Position numbers and translations under genes: made by a program. The notes beneath the pieces are model-generated. The model saw only the letters and a list, made by a program, of their open reading frames with translations. It was not told the origin of the DNA and searched no databases. A DNA stretch of 64,000 nt. It comes from Clostridium sp. 1001275B_160808_H3 (GTDB lineage Bacteria; Bacillota; Clostridia; Clostridiales; Clostridiaceae). Positions within the stretch are counted from its first letter, which is position 1. The number at the start of each line of letters is the position of its first letter. Positions 36,411 to 45,296 of the stretch are shown one piece after another. The DNA lies in assembly GCF_015550425.1 (NCBI RefSeq), contig NZ_JADNAT010000008.1, forward strand, positions 62,001-126,000. Reading direction: 5' to 3'.

Positions 36411-38930
36411 ATGATAAGGAAAAAGCTTTATAAAAAATCGAAGCCTATTGTTGCATTAACAGCAATAGCAGCAATGCTTATAACAGGTGTTACTCCAGTT
36501 AGAGCTACTGTTAATTCTAATACCGATTTTGCACCTAATGCAGTTCAACAATCTGCTCAAAAATATCGTAATGTAATGTATTATGGGGATTGGTCAATCT
36601 GGGGAGGTCAAGGTAGCTTCTACCCTAAGGATATTCCTGCTGATCAATTAACCCACCTTAATTTTGCATTCGTAGATTTTGATGCACAAGGTGTTTTAAA
36701 ATTTACTGATAAAGATGCCGCTACTGGTCATCCTCTAGGAAATGCTGGCGTAACTTATGGTGATGTAAATGGTGGTATTCTAAACGCATTCCAAGTATTA
36801 AAAAGTGAAAATCCTAATTTAAAAATAGGAGTATCTTTAGGTGGATGGTCTAAATCAGGTGACTTCTCAGTTATAGCTGCTAATCCATCAATAAGAGCAA
36901 ACTTTGTAAAAAATGTTATGGCGTTTATTAAATATACTAATATGGATTTTGTTGATATAGATTGGGAGTACCCAGCTAGCCTTAGAGATCCAGACAAAGT
37001 TGATAATACTAACGATGAAGGAACTACTAAAGCAACTCCTGCCGACAAAGAAAACTTTATTACTTTATTGCAGGATTTAAAGAATGCTTTAAATAAGCAA
37101 GGTGCTGAACTTGGAAAAACTTATGAACTTTCAGTTGCTATCCCTGCTGGTAAGGCTAAAGTTGATGAAGGAATAGATGTAGCAAAATTATTTAATGTAG
37201 TTGATTTTGCTAATATTATGACTTATGATATGGCTGGTGCATGGAGCACAGTTAGCGGTCACCAAACAGCACTTTACACTAATCCTAACTCTCCATTTAA
37301 AGGAGAATGCCTTTCTGTTGATGAAAGTGTTAACTACTATATTGCAAACGGAGCTAAACCTGAAAAAATAGTTATTGGAGCAGCTTATTATACACGTGGC
37401 TGGGAAAAAGTAAGTAATAATGGACCTGATGCTGCTAACCCTGGATTATTTGGAACAGCTGCAGTAGTTAACAAAGATGCAGACCTTACTCCAACACCAG
37501 GTGCTCTTAATGAAGCTCCAATAAAGAATGGTGAAGGTGGTCGTGCTGGTGGAGTATGGTCATACAATGCTCTTAGCCAATTAAAATCAAAATATACTGG
37601 TTTAAAAGAATATTGGGATGATAGTGCTAAAGCCCCTTATCTATATAATGAAACAACAGGTGCATTCTTTACCTATGATAATGCAAGATCAATCCAAGAA
37701 AAAGCTAAATATGTTAAAGAGCATAATTTAGGTGGAATGATTGCTTGGATGGCTTCACAAGATGCTAAAACAACATCTACTAAACGTGATGAACTTACAA
37801 AAGTAACTAAGGAAGCCCTATTTGGCTCCGCTAGTCTAGACAACTATACATTAACTTATAATAAGCTTAATGTAACTTCTAAATTAACTACAAGTAAACC
37901 TGCATGGGGAAGCGGTAGTGTAATAAATTTAAGCTTTACCAACAATGAGAAACTAAGTGAATCTGGTGAAGTTCTTAGTTCTGTTGAAACTGCAGCTAAA
38001 ACTCTAAAAAATGTAAAGCTTTATATTAAGACAAATGGTATTACTATAACAGGTTCTCAACATCCAAGTCCTGCAGTTAAGCAAGAAAATGGATATTACG
38101 TAATAGATTTCTCTGTATCATATGATGGAAAGCTTATTAAACCTGGTCAAACAATATCTTTCGATTTAAACATTGCTGAATCTATAGATAACCTAAATGG
38201 ATTAGTAAGTGTTGAATTATCACAAAGAATGTATTCAACATCTCCTGAAATGGGAAGACAATTTATTTATGGTAGCGCAACATCTCCTGATAATAATACT
38301 GCACCAGTAATTAATGGAGCTACTAATAAACAAATATACGTTGGTGATTCTTTTAATCCCTTAGCTGGTATAACTGCATCTGATAAAGAAGATGGTGATT
38401 TAACTAGTAAAGTAACAGTTTCTGGTACTGTTGATACAACTAAAGCTGGAACTTACAATTTAACTTACTCAGTTGTTGATAGTAAAGGTTTAAAAGCTAC
38501 TGCAGCAGTTACTATAACTGTTTCCGAAAAAAATACAACTAACACAGCTCCTGTAATTAATGGCGTTGCTAATAAGGAGATTAAGATTGGATCAACCTTC
38601 AATCCATTGACTGGTGTTACTGCTTCCGATAAAGAAGATGGTGATTTAACTAGTAAAGTAGTTGTTTCTGGCACAGTTGATACAACTAAAGTTGGAACTT
38701 ACAATTTAACTTATTCAGTTACTGATAGTAAGGGTTTAGTAACTACTGCTAAAGCAACAATCACAGTAGTTGATAATACAACTCCTGAAATTCCAACCTA
38801 TAGCCCAACCAAAGCTTATGTAGCTGGCGACGTTGTTATGTATAACGGTGTTAAATATAGAGCTAAATGGTGGACACAAGGTGAAACTCCTGGCGCAAAT
38901 CAATGGGGTGCTTGGGAAAAAATTAGTTAG
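36411..38930 (+). CDS. Secreted chitinase, GH18 - unknown domain - two Ig-like - CBM5/12
   Basis: In this 839-residue enzyme a signal peptide (about 1-32) leads to a GH18 domain (about 51-470) with NMDFVDIDWEYP (Asp179, Asp182, Asp184, acid Glu186), SLGGWSKSG and MTYDMAGAW. Residues about 475-625 form a beta-rich domain I do not recognise, perhaps carbohydrate-binding. Two Ig-like modules (about 629-708 and 713-791) and a CBM5/12 domain (about 797-839) close the chain. Length and layout recall ChiB of C. paraputrificum, which also has GH18, two repeated modules and a chitin-binding end. ATG at 36411 follows AAAGGGG, 39 bp after the previous gene. Confidence 0.94.
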   Translation: MIRKKLYKKSKPIVALTAIAAMLITGVTPVRATVNSNTDFAPNAVQQSAQKYRNVMYYGDWSIWGGQGSFYPKDIPADQLTHLNFAFVDFDAQGVLKFTDKDAATGHPLGNAGVTYGDVNGGILNAFQVLKSENPNLKIGVSLGGWSKSGDFSVIAANPSIRANFVKNVMAFIKYTNMDFVDIDWEYPASLRDPDKVDNTNDEGTTKATPADKENFITLLQDLKNALNKQGAELGKTYELSVAIPAGKAKVDEGIDVAKLFNVVDFANIMTYDMAGAWSTVSGHQTALYTNPNSPFKGECLSVDESVNYYIANGAKPEKIVIGAAYYTRGWEKVSNNGPDAANPGLFGTAAVVNKDADLTPTPGALNEAPIKNGEGGRAGGVWSYNALSQLKSKYTGLKEYWDDSAKAPYLYNETTGAFFTYDNARSIQEKAKYVKEHNLGGMIAWMASQDAKTTSTKRDELTKVTKEALFGSASLDNYTLTYNKLNVTSKLTTSKPAWGSGSVINLSFTNNEKLSESGEVLSSVETAAKTLKNVKLYIKTNGITITGSQHPSPAVKQENGYYVIDFSVSYDGKLIKPGQTISFDLNIAESIDNLNGLVSVELSQRMYSTSPEMGRQFIYGSATSPDNNTAPVINGATNKQIYVGDSFNPLAGITASDKEDGDLTSKVTVSGTVDTTKAGTYNLTYSVVDSKGLKATAAVTITVSEKNTTNTAPVINGVANKEIKIGSTFNPLTGVTASDKEDGDLTSKVVVSGTVDTTKVGTYNLTYSVTDSKGLVTTAKATITVVDNTTPEIPTYSPTKAYVAGDVVMYNGVKYRAKWWTQGETPGANQWGAWEKIS

Positions 38931-38957
38931 TTCATCTAACTATTTATAATTTGAAGA

Positions 38958-38995
38958 TGGCTAACATTATTTGTTAGCCACTTCTATCACCTTTT
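38958..38995 (+). terminator. Hairpin between the second and third chitinase genes
   Basis: A perfect 9-bp stem, TGGCTAACA with TGTTAGCCA (38958-38980), is followed by a modest T stretch. It is probably a partial terminator or a processing hairpin within the cluster. Confidence 0.6.
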
Positions 38996-39021
38996 TCGAT
39001 TAATATTTATGGAGGGAAGAT

Positions 39022-41673
39022 ATGAAAAAAATTAAAATTAAAAGAATAGTAACTGGAATAACACTTTCACTGTTTACCCTATTTAATCTATCAATACAAC
39101 CTCAAGCTGCTGTCACAAATAATAATGAAAATATAACACCAACAGCTTCTGGTGTTAGCGATACAGATTTAAGCAGAAAAGTAATTGGATATTTCCCTGA
39201 ATGGGCATATAAAAGCGAAGTCCAAGGATACTTTGATGCTGCAGATTTGCAATGGGAATCTCTAACTCATATTCAATACTCCTTTGGAATGATTGATCCA
39301 ACGACTAATAAAATAACACTTGGAGATAAGCATGCTGCTATTGAAGAAACCTTTGCAGATCATCCACTAAGCCATAATGGTAAAGCTGTTACCTTAGATC
39401 CAACTCTACCTTATAAGGGCCATTTCAATGTTCTTCAAACAATGAAAAAGCAATACCCGAACGTAAAGCTATTAATGTCCGTTGGAGGCTGGGCTGGTAG
39501 TAGAGGTTTTTATACAATGCTAGATACTGATCAAGGCATCAATACTTTTGCTGATTCATGTGTTGAGTTTGTAAGGAAATATAATTTTGATGGTATAGAT
39601 ATAGACTTCGAATATCCATCTGCAACATCAACTTCTGGTAATCCAGATGATCAAGATTTAGCTGAACCTAGAAGAGGCAAGCTAAATGAAAGATATAACC
39701 TATTAATGAAGACATTAAGAGAAAAGCTTGATGCTGCTGGAAAGCAAGATGGTAAGAAATATCTTGAAACAGCTGCAGTAACTGCATCTTCATGGGTTCT
39801 TGGTGGACTGACTGATAATTCTTATGCTCAATATTTAGATTTTCTTAGTGTAATGTCTTATGATTTTCACGGTGGTTGGAATGAGTTTGTTGAAAACTTA
39901 GCTAATATCTATCCTGATCCAGCTGATAGAGAAACTATACAAATGGCCATGCCTACATTAAATATGGATTGGGCTTATAAATACTATAGAGGAGTCTTGC
40001 CTCCTGAAAAAATAATTATGGGAATCCCTTACTATACAAGAGGATGGGAAAATGTACAAGGTGGGACTAATGGATTGCACGGCTCTAGTAAAACTCCTGC
40101 CACAGGAATATATAATGTTTGGGGCGATGACGTAGATAATAATGGTGTCTTAGATCCTGCAGGAGCAAACCCATTGTGGCATGTACTAAACTTAATGGAA
40201 AATGATCCAAATCTAAAAGTTTATTTTGATGAAGTTGGTGGAGTTCCATACGTTTGGCAAAATGAAAAGAAAGTATTCCTATCTTTTGAAAATGAAAAGT
40301 CCATAGATAAAAGAGTAGAATATATTAAAAATAAAAACTTGGGTGGAGCATTAATATGGGTAATGAATGGAGACTTTGGACCAAACCCTAATTATAAACC
40401 AGGCTCTACTAATATAAATGAAGGAAAATATACTTTTGGAGATACACTAACAAGTAGACTAAAATCTGGCTTAGATGCAATAGGAAATTGTAAAGTAACA
40501 GATGATTCTATTCCAGGATTATCTCAAACTGATGTAGACGTTGTATTTGGAGGAAAATATGATCATCCAAATTACACTTATGATATTAAAGTTACAAATA
40601 AAACAGATAAAGCAATAGATAAAGGCTGGACGGTAAGTTTTGATTTACCTAAATCAGCAATATTCGCTCAACCACAAGGTGGAACTGCAACAATTGAAGA
40701 TATTGGAGATTTTAATAGAGTTACAATAACATCATCAGGATGGCAAAACCTCGGAGTCGGAGAAACAGCTTCATTAGCAGGATCAATTAAACTATGCTTT
40801 GGAGGAGTTAAGAATTTAACGTTTAATGGAATGAGACCATCCAATGTTCCTGCAAATGGAAACTACGCTCCAACATTAAAAGGCATTTCAAATACTTCAA
40901 TTAGTTTAGGTGATTCATTTAACCCTCTAACAGGAGTTACTGCTTCTGACAAAGAAGATGGTGATTTAACTAGCAAAATAACTGTTTCTGGATCAGTTAA
41001 CACATCCAAAGCTGGTGATTATACTCTTAAATATACAGTTGCAGATAGCAAGGGATTAACTACAACTAAAGAAAGAATAATAACTGTTCTCAGAGCATTA
41101 GAACCTGGACAACAATTCTATGATCCAAGTAAAACTTACAAATATGGAGATCAAGTTGTCTATAAAGATGCTTTATATGAATGTATTTCTTGGTATATAG
41201 CTCCTACAGATGATGGCTCCCCTGCCAACACAAAATATTGGAAATTAATAAGAGTACTTCCTGATGGATCAACTCCTACTGAAAATACTGCTCCTGTAAT
41301 TAATGGAGTTGCTAATAAACAAATTAATATCGGTACAAGCTTTAACCCTCTAACCGGTGTTACTGCTTCTGATAAAGAAGATGGTGATTTAACTAGTAAA
41401 ATAGTTGTTACTGGCACTGTTGATACAACTAAAGCTGGTGCTTACAATTTAACTTACTCAGTTACTGATAGTAAAGGATTAATAACTACTGCTAAAGCAA
41501 CAATTACTGTTGTTAATGATACAACACCAGAGATTCCAGCCTATAGTCCTACTAAAGCTTATGTAGCTGGTGATATTGTTATGTATAACGGTGTTAAATA
41601 TAAAGCTAAATGGTGGACTCAAGGTGAAACCCCTGGCTCAAATCAATTTGGTGCTTGGGAAAAAATCAGCTAA
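39022..41673 (+). CDS. Secreted chitinase, GH18 - CBM2-like - Ig - CBM5/12 - Ig - CBM5/12
   Basis: This is the largest of the three (883 residues). A signal peptide (about 1-30) precedes a GH18 domain (about 52-480) with KYNFDGIDIDFEYPS (Asp190, Asp193, Asp195, acid Glu197), MSVGGWAGSRGF and MSYDFHGGW. A CBM2-like beta sandwich (about 500-600, DIKVTNKTDKAIDKGWTVSF) follows, then an Ig-like module. Next come a diverged CBM5/12 (FYDPSKTYKYGDQVVY to TKYWKLI), a second Ig-like module and a terminal CBM5/12. The layout suits processive attack on crystalline chitin. ATG at 39022 with GGAGGGAAG upstream. A strong bidirectional terminator ends the cluster. Confidence 0.94.
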   Translation: MKKIKIKRIVTGITLSLFTLFNLSIQPQAAVTNNNENITPTASGVSDTDLSRKVIGYFPEWAYKSEVQGYFDAADLQWESLTHIQYSFGMIDPTTNKITLGDKHAAIEETFADHPLSHNGKAVTLDPTLPYKGHFNVLQTMKKQYPNVKLLMSVGGWAGSRGFYTMLDTDQGINTFADSCVEFVRKYNFDGIDIDFEYPSATSTSGNPDDQDLAEPRRGKLNERYNLLMKTLREKLDAAGKQDGKKYLETAAVTASSWVLGGLTDNSYAQYLDFLSVMSYDFHGGWNEFVENLANIYPDPADRETIQMAMPTLNMDWAYKYYRGVLPPEKIIMGIPYYTRGWENVQGGTNGLHGSSKTPATGIYNVWGDDVDNNGVLDPAGANPLWHVLNLMENDPNLKVYFDEVGGVPYVWQNEKKVFLSFENEKSIDKRVEYIKNKNLGGALIWVMNGDFGPNPNYKPGSTNINEGKYTFGDTLTSRLKSGLDAIGNCKVTDDSIPGLSQTDVDVVFGGKYDHPNYTYDIKVTNKTDKAIDKGWTVSFDLPKSAIFAQPQGGTATIEDIGDFNRVTITSSGWQNLGVGETASLAGSIKLCFGGVKNLTFNGMRPSNVPANGNYAPTLKGISNTSISLGDSFNPLTGVTASDKEDGDLTSKITVSGSVNTSKAGDYTLKYTVADSKGLTTTKERIITVLRALEPGQQFYDPSKTYKYGDQVVYKDALYECISWYIAPTDDGSPANTKYWKLIRVLPDGSTPTENTAPVINGVANKQINIGTSFNPLTGVTASDKEDGDLTSKIVVTGTVDTTKAGAYNLTYSVTDSKGLITTAKATITVVNDTTPEIPAYSPTKAYVAGDIVMYNGVKYKAKWWTQGETPGSNQFGAWEKIS

Positions 41674-41716
41674 ATTAATATAGTTTATCTCTCCTTTAAA
41701 TACTAACTAATCTATA

Positions 41717-41764
41717 AAAAGACAGTATAGAATTTTATTAATTAAAACTCTATACTGTCTTCTT
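41717..41764 (+). terminator. Bidirectional terminator after the chitinase cluster
   Basis: A long stem (AAAGACAGTATAGA and its complement, extended by A/T pairs) lies between the third chitinase and the convergent pentapeptide gene, with T-rich tails on both sides. Confidence 0.88.
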
Positions 41765-41789
41765 TATAGAAAATATAATTATATTTTCA

Positions 41790-42431
41790 TTATTTAATAA
41801 CTATGTTCATTAATCTAGTTAAATCTAATGCCTGCATACTAGTAACAATTGCACCTGATAAATCATTTATTTCAACATCTATTCCAGTAATATCACATGT
41901 AGTCAAATCTATTTTATTTAGTGATGTTTTATTAAAATATGCAGAAGTTAAATCTGCATTATTAAAATTAACTTTATCAAGTTTAACTTGCTGAAACATG
42001 CTTTCTTTAAAATTACAATCTTCTATACATACATTTTTTAACTTTGAATAAGATAAATTTATATATTTGCCAAGGGCGTCGCGAAACGCGACGTCCTTTA
42101 TATTACATTCATCTAATTTTGCTCCAAGTAGTTTACAGTTAATAAATTCTACTCTATGTATGCTTCCATCTCCTAAATCGACATTAGATAAATCACAGTT
42201 TTCAAATCTTGTGTCTAATAAATCTACATTTCTAAGTGATGAATTTTCAAATACAACATTCTTAAATATACAAGAGTCTATTGTAACTCCTTTATTATTC
42301 ATATTATTTATTTCTATATTTTCTACTATCTTATTTTGAATTTTATCAGCTTCAATTATTTCTTCTATGATATCTTCTACTTCTTCAAAATCATCTAGAA
42401 ATTTTGGCTTTTGAATCTTATTACCTTTCAT
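41790..42431 (-). CDS. Pentapeptide repeat protein
   Basis: This 213-residue protein has roughly 27 tandem five-residue repeats with Leu, Phe or Ile at the centre (for example NVDLL DTRFE NCDLS NVDLG, and later QQVKL DKVNF NNADL TSAYF). These form a right-handed quadrilateral beta helix. The first 50 residues are charged and helical (FEEVEDIIEEIIEADK). Some family members mimic DNA and shield gyrase; others have no known role. The regular pattern breaks at RDALGK, exactly where a GC-rich palindrome (42072-42098) is embedded in frame. ATG at 42431. It is monocistronic. Confidence 0.9.
   Translation of the reverse strand: MKGNKIQKPKFLDDFEEVEDIIEEIIEADKIQNKIVENIEINNMNNKGVTIDSCIFKNVVFENSSLRNVDLLDTRFENCDLSNVDLGDGSIHRVEFINCKLLGAKLDECNIKDVAFRDALGKYINLSYSKLKNVCIEDCNFKESMFQQVKLDKVNFNNADLTSAYFNKTSLNKIDLTTCDITGIDVEINDLSGAIVTSMQALDLTRLMNIVIK
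42072..42098. repeat. GC-rich palindrome embedded in the pentapeptide gene (copy A)
   Basis: A 12-bp stem with a three-base AAA loop has the core GTCGCG-AAA-CGCGAC. It stands out from the AT-rich surroundings and encodes the irregular KDVAFRDAL stretch in the pentapeptide protein. A second palindrome with the same CG-AAA-CG centre and flanking TC/GA is at 57221-57243. Confidence 0.6.
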
Positions 42432-42571
42432 AAAAATTTACTCACCACACCTTTATTAATTTTATATATAGATATTATATATTATTAACCTATATATACC
42501 TAGAGTAAATTTGTAATGTTAATCTAAAAAGTGTCATGTGCAAGTTTATCCCTTATAGCTCTTAATTAGAC

Positions 42572-43750
42572 TTAGTCAACTAAATTCATTTTATTAACCC
42601 TTAAAACACTTAATGCTATAAATGTAATTGAAAATGCCAGCATTAAAAGTACAACCAAATAAATTTTTAAGCTTGGGTTATATAATGTTTTTATTCCTGT
42701 AACAAATTCATAAGAATTAGCATACACTATTGGATTTAACAAATCACTAACTCCAATCATATCTGGAAAAATATATAATGATGTAATTCCAAGTCCTAGT
42801 ATTGCTAATGGTGCAATTTTATTTTTAAATAATGATGAAATAAGTATACCAATAGCTGTAAAAAATAAAGCTACAATAAAATTATATAAGAACATTTTTA
42901 TTACTATCCGTAGCATTGGTTCTATACTAGTGTAATCTATTATAAAGGTTTCTTGTGCTGGAAGAAGTGTATTATTATTAAATATAGCTACTGGATAATT
43001 TATATCACCAAGTTTAGTAATTTTGGTTCCAACTATTAATGGAATTATAAATGATAAAATAACTATGAATGATGATATAATAAAACTACTTAAAAACTTT
43101 GATAATAATATTTTCGTCTTTTTTATTGGATAAGAAAATAATATCTTATAAGTCTTTTCTTCAAACTCTCCTGAAATACTCATACTTGAAAATAAAACAA
43201 AAACTAGTGGTAACAAAATAATATATATTTTATTAGATATCTGCATAAATAAATTTAATCCACTTGGATAAAATTCATCTCCTTGAATTAATTTTATATT
43301 ATTTTCATACATATATTCGTACTTTAGAAGGGATATTCTTTCCCTATCATACGTATACTTTGATCCCTCATCCGATCCAAAGCCTTTATTTTTGGTAGAT
43401 TCCTTTAAGGCATCTATTTCACTTGCTAATATTCTTTTATTATCACCCTTTATTAGGGCTTCCTTCTTTTCTATTTGACTTTCCATCCTCTTCTCATACA
43501 TATTAACTAAATTTTTCTCATTTTCATCTAACGGTCTTATAGTTTCTATTTCCTTAAAGTAATTTATTTGTCCTTGGAAAGCCTCTATATTATTATTAAC
43601 TGGCCATAATACGTTACTTTTCACATCCTTATATAAATCATTATATTTCATAGCAAATGCTATATTAACAGCAACTAGTAAAATTAATACACCATAGGTT
43701 AATTTATTTTTAAAAGCCCTTCTTAAATCCCAATATATTATCTTCCCCAT
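42572..43750 (-). CDS. ABC-2 type permease
   Basis: This 392-residue membrane protein has one N-terminal helix (KLTYGVLILLVAVNIAFAM). A charged extracytoplasmic or coiled region of about 120 residues follows (EKNLVNMYEKRMESQIEKKE), then five or more helices (IYIILLPLVFVLFSSMSISG and SFIVILSFIIPLIVG). The loop SGEFEEKTYKILFSYPIKKT is the usual ABC-2 coupling segment. The start overlaps the stop of the ATPase gene by one base. It forms an exporter with the ATPase; the substrate is unknown, but the small Cys peptide gene just upstream is a candidate. Confidence 0.9.
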   Translation of the reverse strand: MGKIIYWDLRRAFKNKLTYGVLILLVAVNIAFAMKYNDLYKDVKSNVLWPVNNNIEAFQGQINYFKEIETIRPLDENEKNLVNMYEKRMESQIEKKEALIKGDNKRILASEIDALKESTKNKGFGSDEGSKYTYDRERISLLKYEYMYENNIKLIQGDEFYPSGLNLFMQISNKIYIILLPLVFVLFSSMSISGEFEEKTYKILFSYPIKKTKILLSKFLSSFIISSFIVILSFIIPLIVGTKITKLGDINYPVAIFNNNTLLPAQETFIIDYTSIEPMLRIVIKMFLYNFIVALFFTAIGILISSLFKNKIAPLAILGLGITSLYIFPDMIGVSDLLNPIVYANSYEFVTGIKTLYNPSLKIYLVVLLMLAFSITFIALSVLRVNKMNLVD

Positions 43751-44622
43751 TATTTATCTCCTTCAAAATAATCCAAATATATTTTTTTCAAATTATTATT
43801 TGTTCTTTCAACTGAATTAATCTTTATATTATTTGTAATTAACTTGTTGATTGTATTACTTAAGGTTTCTTCAGTTGATACTATAAGATTATTTTCTTCA
43901 TCATAATTTCCTTCAAATAATTTTAAATGGGATTCATTTAAAGATTCTCTAATATTGAAATTATAAGTATCTATATTAATTTCATCTCTATTTAATTCAT
44001 TAATTATATTCCCATTATCTAAAAATATAAATCTATCACAAAGTTCTTCTAAATCTGCTAAAGTATGTGATGATATTAATATTGAATATCCTTTTTCTTT
44101 ATACTTCTTTAAAAGCTTAATTAAACGAATGATACTTTTTTGGTCTAATCCATTAGTTGGTTCATCCAAAACCAAGATTTCTTTAGCTGATAAAAGCGCT
44201 ATTGCTACTGCAAGTCTTTGCTTCATGCCTAAAGAATAAGTTGAGGTACGCCTTTTAAACGCTTTTCCTATATCAACAAACTCCAGGATTTCATTAAAAT
44301 CCTCATCAGATATTCCTCTAATACTCTTAATCATTTTTAAATGCTCATATCCTGTTAACTCCTTATAAAATCCCATATTCTCAATTACCGCTGCAGATTT
44401 ATCCAATAAAATCTCACGATTTTTAAATACATTTACTCCATCCAACAAAATTTCTCCACTATCAACCTTTAAAAATGTCATTAAGGCTTTCATTAAAGTA
44501 GATTTTCCCGCTCCATTATTCCCAACTAGCCCTAGTATTTCTCCATTATTTAATTTAAAAGATATCCCTTTTAATCCTTTTGAATTATTATAAATCTTAA
44601 ATAAATCTTTGATTTCAAGCAT
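43750..44622 (-). CDS. ABC transporter ATP-binding protein
   Basis: This 290-residue ATPase has Walker A GNNGAGKST, signature YSLGMKQRLAVAIALL, Walker B ILVLDEPTNGLDQ and the switch histidine in ILISSHTLADLEELCDR. The last 80 residues form the variable C-terminal tail seen in bacitracin/lantibiotic-type (BcrA-like) and export ATPases. ATG 44622 is used; the TTG one codon earlier shares the same GGGGGAG site. It is coupled to the permease by overlapping stop and start. A terminator-like hairpin separates it from the small peptide gene upstream. Confidence 0.92.
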   Translation of the reverse strand: MLEIKDLFKIYNNSKGLKGISFKLNNGEILGLVGNNGAGKSTLMKALMTFLKVDSGEILLDGVNVFKNREILLDKSAAVIENMGFYKELTGYEHLKMIKSIRGISDEDFNEILEFVDIGKAFKRRTSTYSLGMKQRLAVAIALLSAKEILVLDEPTNGLDQKSIIRLIKLLKKYKEKGYSILISSHTLADLEELCDRFIFLDNGNIINELNRDEINIDTYNFNIRESLNESHLKLFEGNYDEENNLIVSTEETLSNTINKLITNNIKINSVERTNNNLKKIYLDYFEGDK

Positions 44623-44650
44623 CAAGCTACTCCCCCAATTATTTTCGATT

Positions 44651-44690
44651 ATATAAAAGAAACATAGTAAAAACTATGTTTCTTTTATAT
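44651..44690 (-). terminator. Hairpin between the Cys peptide and ABC genes
   Basis: A 17-bp perfect stem (44651-44667 with 44674-44690, 6-nt loop) has T-rich flanks. It would stop or attenuate transcripts from either side. Confidence 0.8.
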
Positions 44691-44756
44691 TTATTCCTTT
44701 AATTAATGAGCATGTTCCCATTTATATTCTGTAGAACTTTGATTATATGCTGCTCC

Positions 44757-44960
44757 TCACCTATTGCATCTATAAGTTGTTGTCTTTGTTATTGAATATT
44801 TTTTACAAATATAATATGAATTATCTTGATATGTTGCTTGTCCTATATAAGCCCAAGATGTGTAACTTGTTGTCTGACCAGAAAAAGTTCCTCCACAATC
44901 ACATATTAAAGCTCTAGGTTGAACTTCATTAGTTGCCGCTGAACTTTCAATCCTACTCAC
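44757..44960 (-). pseudogene. Small secreted Cys-containing peptide gene lacking a usable start codon
   Basis: The open frame up to 44960 encodes a mature-looking peptide of about 60 residues with four cysteines (LICDCGGTFSG, YYICKK and a final YRC). Further upstream the same frame encodes a perfect signal-peptide core (KIFLTVLLCAVVLLIGV, ending near ESSA), but no ATG, GTG or TTG begins it. The in-frame codons before it are TAA, AAT, AAA, ATT. The only GTG (44960) lies inside the signal sequence and has no ribosome site. Either the start was lost by mutation or a rare ATT start is used. The gene neighbours an ABC exporter pair on the same strand. Confidence 0.55.
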
Positions 44961-45254
44961 CCCAATTAATAAAACTACAGCACATAGTAATACCGTTAAA
45001 AAAATTTTATTTTATAACCCCTATATATAAATTGTATATTATATTTACTTTTTTTGTAAATACCTTAAAAATATATAGTAGAATAGAAATTTTTATGTAT
45101 TTTTATCATCAACTTAACAACATTTTATGTTTATATTATATATATTTTATTAAACTTACAATATTTTATCATGGGGTAATTTTATCTTAATGTATTTACA
45201 TTATAGCCAGAAACATAAAAAACTTATAAATATATCCCTATATAATTAATAAAA

Positions 45255-45292
45255 ATAAAAGTACAACCATTTCAAACTGATTGTACTTTTAT
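45255..45292 (-). terminator. Terminator of the second sigma/anti-sigma operon
   Basis: A 12-bp stem (ATAAAAGTACAA with TTGTACTTTTAT, 14-nt loop) lies just past the anti-sigma stop. Between here and 45022 the sequence is AT-rich and empty. Confidence 0.75.
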
Positions 45293-45296
45293 AAAA

